From: Rhypophila decipiens
Taxonomy: Eukaryota > Ascomycota > Sordariomycetes > Sordariales > Naviculisporaceae
Reading direction: 5' to 3'
DNA: 64,000 nucleotides
Assembly: GCA_033297075.1 (NCBI GenBank)
Contig: MU858096.1
Location: 1 to 64,000, forward strand
The notes beneath the pieces are model-generated. The model did no database searches. It was given only the letters and a program-made list of their open reading frames with translations, and was not told where the DNA came from. Positions 56,663 through 64,000 of this stretch are shown in pieces. A program made the position numbers and the translations under genes. Within the stretch, counting starts at the first letter, position 1. Every line of letters starts with the position of its first letter.

Positions 56663-59600
56663 CTACTGACTATGAAAGAGTTCGTCGTCGTTGGTGTAAG
56701 TGCCCTGCCACCCTGCCATTCATGCAGAGTCCATTTACAGGTTCAGGCTCGGAGCCGCATGTGAACGGTTGCAAGCCTTTCTGTGCGACATCAGACACTG
56801 TTCCACGTGTGTTCAAGTCTTACCTAGGCAGGCAGGCAACCTCGTTGCCCTCTAACGGGTCCAAATTGGGTAAGCATGTTGAACTTGATGACGGGAGGGA
56901 AGACGACTTGCATCGGTGTGGCACTCCCTTCCCCTCTGTCCATCCATTCCGTGCTTGATAAGCGTTGTGAAGATTACGACAGCTGGGATGAGTCAAGTTG
57001 GGAAGCCACAGGTATTGTCCATCTTGCGCAACCATCAGCTCGGCGACTGGACGGAAGCGCGATACGAGATAGGCTCCATGTTCTGAGAATATGAAGTAGA
57101 CAGAAACCTGGGGCATACTTTGTCACTATGTGGATCGAGACAAAGGCGTGTTATGTCCATCTGTGAAATGTGATATATCACGGTGGACAAAGGTCAAGGT
57201 AAGAGAAAAGTGGCTCGTTGGAGTTGTTGTAGCACGAGTCACTCTGGTCGATGTTCAAGACCGGAGTCTAAATCTTTGTACCTGGTGATCGATAAGACAG
57301 ACATCAACATAAGAGACATTCCGGGAACCCATCGGTATGTGGAACAATGTATGACCCAGGCAGAATTGAGATTGAAGGCAGTCAGATAGACGCGGCGGCT
57401 TTCCTTTCTCGTCAGCATACAGAAGATAGTCAGCTTCCAGACATCGTGCACACAAACAGGGCGACATTGGCAGCGTGAGGCTGATGGGGGACCCGTATTT
57501 GAGATGGTGGGAAGCTGGATTACGAGTCTGACAACGATATGGTAAATGTCCGTCCAGCTTTGCGTGCAGGACCCTGGCCTGGGACCCCTACCACAGATTC
57601 TTGGCCGGCATCGTATCATCTGGACACTGGGATGTTTGAGTGTGGCATATCACCGTTGCGAGTTTAATATAATAAAGACTCCTATTTCTGTTAGTCCTCA
57701 CTCCAGCATTGGTTGATACGACAGTTGAGAGCTGGAGAAGGTTGTTTTTAGATGCGACTGGGACCGCGGCTCAGGGTTGAGTACGACGTGGGATGGTGGG
57801 CGGCGGGCGGGTGGTGCTCTGCTGTTGTGGACATCTTTTTGGACGCCTGGGCGAGCCTAGGCCCCGTTAGAGTTGCTCAGCCGCCCGCGGCCGCGAATGA
57901 TATGATGTTGTCGCTTGGGACTCGGAAAAGGCGGCATAATAAATCTCATGGGACTTCGGAGCCTGGAAAGAAGAGTCCTGTATTTTCGCGACAACGTGCC
58001 ACATGCAAACATGTATTTGTAGTGGTCATTTGGCCTGGCTTGCCGCCTGGGTCACACGTTGTTTGCTGTTGTTTCTTGTTCAGCTTAACAGCGAATACGT
58101 GAACCTTGGAGGGACGGTCCTTGGAAAATGTTGCCACTATCGGGCATCCTACAGATGTGCTGGCTTTGGAGTAGTGTAAGGTTGATGCCGGCAAGCTGGA
58201 ATGGATGAAACACGAAACCTCTGATATTGCCGTTGGTAAAGATTCGTCTCGCCGTCTCGCTTGCTCTGGCCGGTTGCCTCACTATCCTCAGACTAATATT
58301 GCAAGACATGATCGGCATGTTTTGACCGCGTCTTTGGACTTAATACTCCGTAGAAGGCTCGGGAACACATCCTATAGGCCACAAGGGCTGTTGGACGATT
58401 CGTGTTGTGTTGTAGTCAACGGCTTACCGATACTTCTCGTCCGTGTCGGGATCCGTAAGCCTGAGCAGCGAGCTTGGGGATTTCTTTGATCGGCATCTGC
58501 AGCTGCTGTAGGACGTTGAAGTTGAGTCAGCACCCGGTCACCTTCCCATTCAAGCTGTGTAATCAAGAGGGCCGCGAAAGGGCATCTGATGTGATCCAGG
58601 TGATGATATTCCCGAACAGAAGAAGGCTGGAAGGCAACAGTGGTGTCCTCCAGTGAGTTCAAGAGCCCCGCCCGTCTCGGTAGCACAGTGACTGGAGTTC
58701 ACTGGAGGTCGGCACAGGGCAGGGTTGCTGGAGAAGGACCCACGAGCTTCTGCCACCCCGCCTTTTTCTGGGCCTGCCAGACCCCTGTCTATGCATACTG
58801 GATCCACCCAGTGGCACCCACTGTTCCAGGCCGTCCCCTGTTTCTATTTGGAACCCACCAATTTTTTGGGCCCAGACTGCAGGTAAACCCCCCACCAGTC
58901 AACCATTCCGGGAACACACCGCCAATCATGCCAACCTCTTCTCACAGACCTCAAGCCTGGCCGCCAGATTTCGTCGCTTCAGAAACAGTTTCTTAACACT
59001 TCTCAAGTTGTTTGTCCAAACCTCGGCTGAGAGCATGGTTGCAGGACGATCGACCCAGAGACCTTCGCAGCAAAACATGGGACGGCGGGCTGAGACAGAC
59101 TCGGAGCCGAGAACCGGAGGAGGGTTGATAATGGGCCGGACCGGAGAGCCCATGGCCATCCATCGGTGTGCATCGGGCGGCTTGCCGAAGGTGTAACCTG
59201 GCGGTGAGTTGGATGTTGGTCACCACTGGCAAGCTACGGTCCGACCAGGAACAAACTACCTTAGCTCAACGGGTGCGAGAAACGGGACCGGGGCCTCAGT
59301 GCTGGACTCGACCGAGGACATTGATCGCCCACTTTGATGTATCTGGACCAAGGTACGGATACTGTACCGTCTACAAGACATGGCAACCAGGAAGGTCCAG
59401 GCACGATAATCCTTCGGCTTCTCGTTGTCCTCCCTATCAAGAAACCCCAAGCTCTATCCATTGCCAGTCAAGCACTCTCCCGCCTCAGAAAGGTTGCGAA
59501 CTGAAGCAGTATCTGGCATCTGCATGGCGACATGGACCACTGCCATTTGCAATCGATTTTGTTGTTGCATCCAAGGACCGCCTCAATGCAGCTACTTGAC

Positions 59601-60982
59601 AGGACTGCACCCCAACCTTGCAACAGCAAGGTACCGGAACAAGAAGCTGCACCCGGAGGTGCCTACGGCGACCTACGGGATTCGCTAAACTCGGCATTGG
59701 GCAAGCTGCCGTCCACTCGGTTTGGACCATGTTCTTCGTCGCTTCTCAACCCACCAGTATCTCTTTTTCGTCCTGTCAGATGTACACCTACACGTAGATT
59801 GGATTGCATCTGAGCGACCGTGCTGATAGACATCCCTGGAGACAAGGAACGGCACGTGTTCTTTGCCATCTCATTCTCCAGACTCGGTGCTCCACGTTTC
59901 TCAACATGCCGGCCAGTGGGCCAACCAGGGGTCCAGGGCATCCCGGCTCTGCCAGCGTCGAGAACGACCCCCGCCGCGCCCGCCTGCGCCTGGCCGTTGG
60001 CTGCCCGTTAGCGAGCTCGCCAGTCCCGGCTCGGACGGGACATGGCCAGCATCAGGTCAAATCGTCCAATCCGATATTTCGCAGCATGCAATTCTTGGAA
60101 ACATCACAGTGCGCCTCCACGCAGCTCTTGCAAGCTTCTCCACCAATCACCCAAGTGGAGGCGAGAGGGAGGTTGGTGCTCTGTCAAGCGACTCTCAACT
60201 CGTTTCTTGTTGTTCGCCTCCTATGCCCTTTTGGTCAGATCTTTAAATGTTAACACTACGCGCCGTGCCTCTGCCTAGTGCCTGCGCAACTGTTCCGGCA
60301 CATCCTTGTCCAGTGAGCTACCTCCCCAATTCAGCTGTTTCTGTTTGGAGGGTACTTTGGGTTACCTCTGTACACGGGCAAGGCTGCCCTTGTTCTGCTT
60401 GAGCTAGCCCCCAAGTGCCAAAATATAAAATCCATGCAGCTCCTCCCGAGTGGGTGTGTGAAGATCACCATCGTTTATTGAACTGCGTTGGAATCGTCAG
60501 GGTTTTTGGCTTGTTGCACAATTGTACCTACCTACGGATACCGGCCGCTGTGTAAGTGGTTGTCTGCCACTGCATCTCTTGGACCCTTATCTTTAGGAGT
60601 CAGTCGATCCCTTCTAGAATCTCCCTCTTCCCCCTTTCCGCCACCGGAGATTCATCGCTCAACATCCTTGTCTGCCCCTTTCCCCATTGTTCGGATCGGA
60701 TCCTTACAGTGGCATTTACTAAAAGATAACCGAAGCTGGCCTCGAACCCTGATGGCAGATAACTCCTGGAATTTTCTTTGTCCATGATTCTTTTTCCACT
60801 CGCCCACTCACCTCTGATACTGAGTAGGCTTTGTTGCCTTTGTCCCACATCGCGGTGCCCCTGTACGAGTATCCAATCTGAGCCAGGTCAGCTCGAACCT
60901 GAAATAAAAATATCTTGACCGCCCCCAGCCGTTTCTTCGGGACGTGCCTTATCGTGCCGATCACGACCCTCGCTTGCCCACC
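56663..60982. other. Long gene-poor region upstream of the calpain gene
   Basis: About 4.3 kb without a supported gene on either strand, the longest such stretch here. Frames of 60-140 codons occur but none shows family motifs, signal peptides or sensible splicing. The last part (about 59800-60980) is probably promoter and leader of the calpain-like gene. A non-coding transcript or a gene made of very short exons cannot be excluded. Confidence 0.45.
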
Positions 60983-63900
60983 ATGCACGGCTACTCGTCC
61001 TCCTCGGAGACGGACGATGAGTACAGCTATCGAAAGCACAAGGGGACCGTCCCCGCAACCACAACTTCGACGGATGCGAACAAGAAGAAAAAGAAGCGCA
61101 AGCTGCCCCCGCAGCAAAGCATAAACCGCATCTGGAAGCGTTTCAGCAACAAGAGGTTCAACAAGGCCCTCTCGGTCCTCCCATTTGACCCGGTGCTGCC
61201 ACCCACGATTTCGGAGCGATCCAATGAGCTGCTCAGCACGGGCTACGAGCGTGCTGTTGAAGAATGCCGTCGCAAGGTGCAAAAGATCAAGCAAGAATGC
61301 AGGAGGGTCAACATGCGCTACAGAGATCCCGGCTGGGATATTGTAAGTTGTATCTGCTAGTGACGGTTGACAGTTGTTTGGCTGACCTTGAACTTTTCTA
61401 GGACTGGGATCTCAAGATGGAAAAGGGCAATTGCCTAAACAGCCTCGGCAAGACCAAGTATGACCTCAGCATGTCCACTCTGCTCAATCCGAGCGCAGTG
61501 GTGCCCAAAGCGGTAAAGCGGGTGCACGAGATCTTTGAGAAGCCGACATTTATGGACAAGATAAGCGGTTCAGATGTCAAACAAGGCAGTCTCGGCGACT
61601 GCTGGCTGATGGCTAGCTTCTCGGGCCTGGCTAACGTCCAGGACGGGATCAAGCGCATCTGCGTCGAGTATGATACCCGAATTGGAATTTACGGTTTTGT
61701 CTTTTATCGAGGTAAGCATCAGCCCAGCTTCGGCAGCAAGGCCTCTCGACCCATCTGACTAAAAACTTGCGGATAGATGGCGAGTGGATTTACTCCATCA
61801 TTGACGACAAGCTCTACCTCAAATCACCATGCTGGGACTCCCCAAGCATGCAACGTGACCTCTTGCAGCAAATTGACCGCGAGGACGTTGAGCGCGTGTA
61901 TCGCAAGACATACCAGACGGGCTCCAAGGCCCTCTTCTTCGCCCAGTGCAAGGACCAGAATGAGACATGGGTCCCCTTGCTGGAGAAGGCATATGCAAAA
62001 GCACACGGAGATTTTGGTACGTGTATTAACGGCAACCCAAGAGACATTGTTTTCGCTGGGCCGCGACAAAAGCTAACACACTTTGTAGCAAGTCTGAGTG
62101 GCGGTTGGATCGGAGAAGGCTTGGAAGATCTGTCTGGCGGTGTAACCACCGAACTCCTCGCCTCGGATATTCTTGACCTGGATGGATTCTGGGACAATGA
62201 ACTGAGCCGGGTAAACGAAGAGTTCCTCTTTGGCTGCAGTACCGGACTTTTGGATGGCGGTTACGGTGATCGCGATGGCATCTCCGAAGGCCATGCATAT
62301 GTGGTCATGGAGGCGCGGACTCTGAGGAATGGCACACGCTTGCTCAAACTTAGGTAATACATAGACCCCGATGCGCACTCTCACAAGGCAGCGTCAGCTA
62401 ACATCCCGACGCAGAAACCCCTGGGGCAAGACCAAAAAGGGCATTTGGGAGGGCGCGTGGTCTGACGGGTCCAAGGAGTGGACAACCGAGGTGCAGCAGG
62501 AGCTGGGTCACCAATTTGGAAGCGACAGCGTCTTCTGGATTTCGTACGAAGACTTGCTGCGTAAGTACCAGCACTTCGACCGCACCCGGCTCTTCCGCGA
62601 CCCCGACTGGAGATGCTGCCAGAGATGGATCGGCGTCGAGGTGCCCTGGAAGCCCCAGTTCAACGAGAAGTTCCACATCAAGCTCACTCGCGAGTCGCCA
62701 CTCGTCCTCGTCCTGAGTCAGCTGGACAATCGCTACTTCAAGGGTCTGCATGGCCAGTACTCGTTCCGCCTCCACTTCAGACTGCACGAAAAGGACCGGC
62801 CCGACGCCGAGGATTACATTGTTCGCAGCCATGGCAACTACCTGATGGACCGATCTGTCTCGATCGAGCTCCCAGCCATGCTGCCTGGCGAATACAGCGT
62901 CTTCATCAGCGTCGTTGGCGAGCGCGACACCGATGTTCCAAGCATCGAGAACGTAGTGAAGCGCGAGTGCAAAAAGCGGGTCGAGAATGAGAAGTTGGCC
63001 CAAGTGGGCTATGCCTACGATCTAGCACATAGCAAGGCGGCCGCCCATCTGGAAGCTGTCAAGAAGCTTCGCAAGAGGGCAGACCAGAAGAAGGCCAGCG
63101 ATGCGCGTGTCAAGGAACGGCACAGACTCTGGGAGAAGCGCCACCTCAACAGGGAGATCACAAAGAAACAGGGGCGCAAGAACAACCAGAAGCTCGAGGC
63201 CAAGCATGCAGTTCGCGAGGAAAAGAAGAGGAAAGAGGAGGAGATTAAGAAGAAGGAGGAAGAGGAGCTCATAAAGAAGGCGGAGGAGAAGAAGAAGGAA
63301 GAAGAAGAGAAGAAGCGAAAAGAGGACGCGCTCAAGCCAAAGGACAAGGCTGTTCAGACGGAGCAGCCTCATCAAGGAGAAGAGAAGAAAGAGGGTGACG
63401 AGAACACGGTTGAGGAGAAGACAGACGAGCAAAAGGCCGACGACAAGACCGGCGAGAAGGTCGAGGAACAGAAAGTCGAAGAGAGCAAGGAGGGCTCCAC
63501 TCAGGAACCCAAACCTGACGACAAGAAGGATGAGCCCAAGGAAAAGGACTCTGAGACCCAAACATCGTCCGAGGAGACCAAGACAGACTCCTCGCCCGAT
63601 TCAAAGCCCACTGAGGCCAAGGGTGACGAAAAGGTGGGTACCTCCAACAACGAAGAAGAAGACGTTGGTGCCGATGACACGTCAACCGAGGGGACTCCAA
63701 TTCATACCCCCGCCGAGAGCCCCATTGAGAGCCCGATTGAGGAAAAGACAGAGGAGCAGGCTTCCTCTGACACTGGCGACAAGTCGGCAAGCAAGGAAGA
63801 AAGCCTCGACGGCTCCACGGACACCAAAGCTGACCAGACACAGGAAAACAACATGAAGTCTGAGGAGAAGCAGCCCAAGGACGAAGACGCAGAGTCCAAA

Positions 63901-64000
63901 GACAAGACCAAATCCGAGCAGAAATCCGACGAGGCCCCTGACCCTGACGCTACCAAGTCCAAGCCGGAGGGGCAATCTGGCGAGCAGGAAGCCGATGTCC
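60983..64000 (+). CDS. Calpain-like cysteine protease, 3' partial
   Basis: Intracellular papain-fold protease, often calcium-linked in animals; fungal relatives include PalB/Rim13, which acts in pH signalling, but this N-terminus and tail differ from that class. Exons 60983-61342, 61402-61711, 61777-62016, 62089-62353 and 62415 to the window end, all phases consistent. The catalytic triad is complete: Cys187 ('KQGSLGDCWLMASF'), His372 ('ISEGHAYVVMEA') and Asn393 ('KLRNPWGKTKKG'). A C2-like/calpain domain III follows ('SPLVLVLSQLDNRYFKG', 'YLMDRSVSIELPAM'). After about residue 590 comes a long Lys/Glu-rich coiled-coil and acidic disordered tail (more than 300 residues) still open at 64000. The ATG at 60983 has a good context (CCCACCATG). 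The 72-bp intron at 62017-62088 has no in-frame stop. Confidence 0.95.

Noticed and set aside
63022..63561. Leu-rich minus-strand frame under the calpain tail
   Set aside because: It is antisense of the Lys/Glu repeats, which always reads as Leu/Phe/Ser.
1..64000. CRISPR arrays, bacterial operons, viral or retroelement genes
   Set aside because: No spaced direct repeats, reverse transcriptase, integrase, capsid or transposase motif was seen on either strand.

Overview
The window is nuclear DNA of a filamentous ascomycete (Pezizomycotina, most likely Sordariomycetes). The evidence is short GT-AG introns of about 50-80 bp with CTAAC-type branch sites, single-gene transcription units, a HET-domain protein, PTH11-like receptors, a Zn2Cys6 regulator, a QDE-1-type RNA-dependent RNA polymerase and intron-bearing tRNA genes. 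Nothing seen points to bacteria, plants or animals. I cannot name the species. Exon joins were worked out by hand from splice sites, reading phase and family motifs.

Layout. 1-1957: 3' part of a HET-domain gene. 3161-3892: secreted GH11 xylanase with two GGNTAAA-type sites upstream. 4785-6787: frameshifted F-box-like gene. 8122-8528: small secreted cysteine-rich protein. 9532-9634: a 103-nt hairpin just downstream of the RdRP. 10161-14459 (-): RdRP of the QDE-1 type, the quelling enzyme. 16437-19474: eight-exon Zn2Cys6 transcription factor. 20365-21459 (-): unknown protein built from two copies of one unnamed module, divergent from an amidoligase-family gene at 22475-23858. 25496-27412: secreted GMC flavo-oxidoreductase. 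29529-31416: amino-acid transporter. tRNA-Asn follows. 32231-33695 (-): secreted M14 carboxypeptidase. 35326-36647 (-): 2-oxoglutarate/Fe(II) oxygenase.

37185-49372: a perfect 33-bp inverted repeat (MITE-like), tRNA-Asp, then a PTH11-like receptor pseudogene. After it come an acetate transporter (AceTr), a wax-synthase-like acyltransferase, a cytochrome P450, an unknown protein, a class I glutamine amidotransferase and an intact PTH11-like receptor. The enzyme mix could act on one small metabolite, but there is no PKS, NRPS or terpene-cyclase core. 50584-52719: secreted mucin-like protein with WLN repeats. 54272-55577: kinase-like unknown. tRNA-Arg, then more than 4 kb with no convincing gene. 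60983 to the end: calpain-like cysteine protease, open at the right edge.

Functional themes: plant-polymer and protein degradation (xylanase, carboxypeptidase, GMC enzyme, amino-acid transporter), environmental sensing (PTH11), self/non-self and genome defence (HET, RdRP), and possible small-molecule tailoring. No complete new multigene system is proven. The best leads are the hairpin beside the RdRP, the duplicated-module protein, the amidoligase with unknown substrate, and the receptor-flanked enzyme block.
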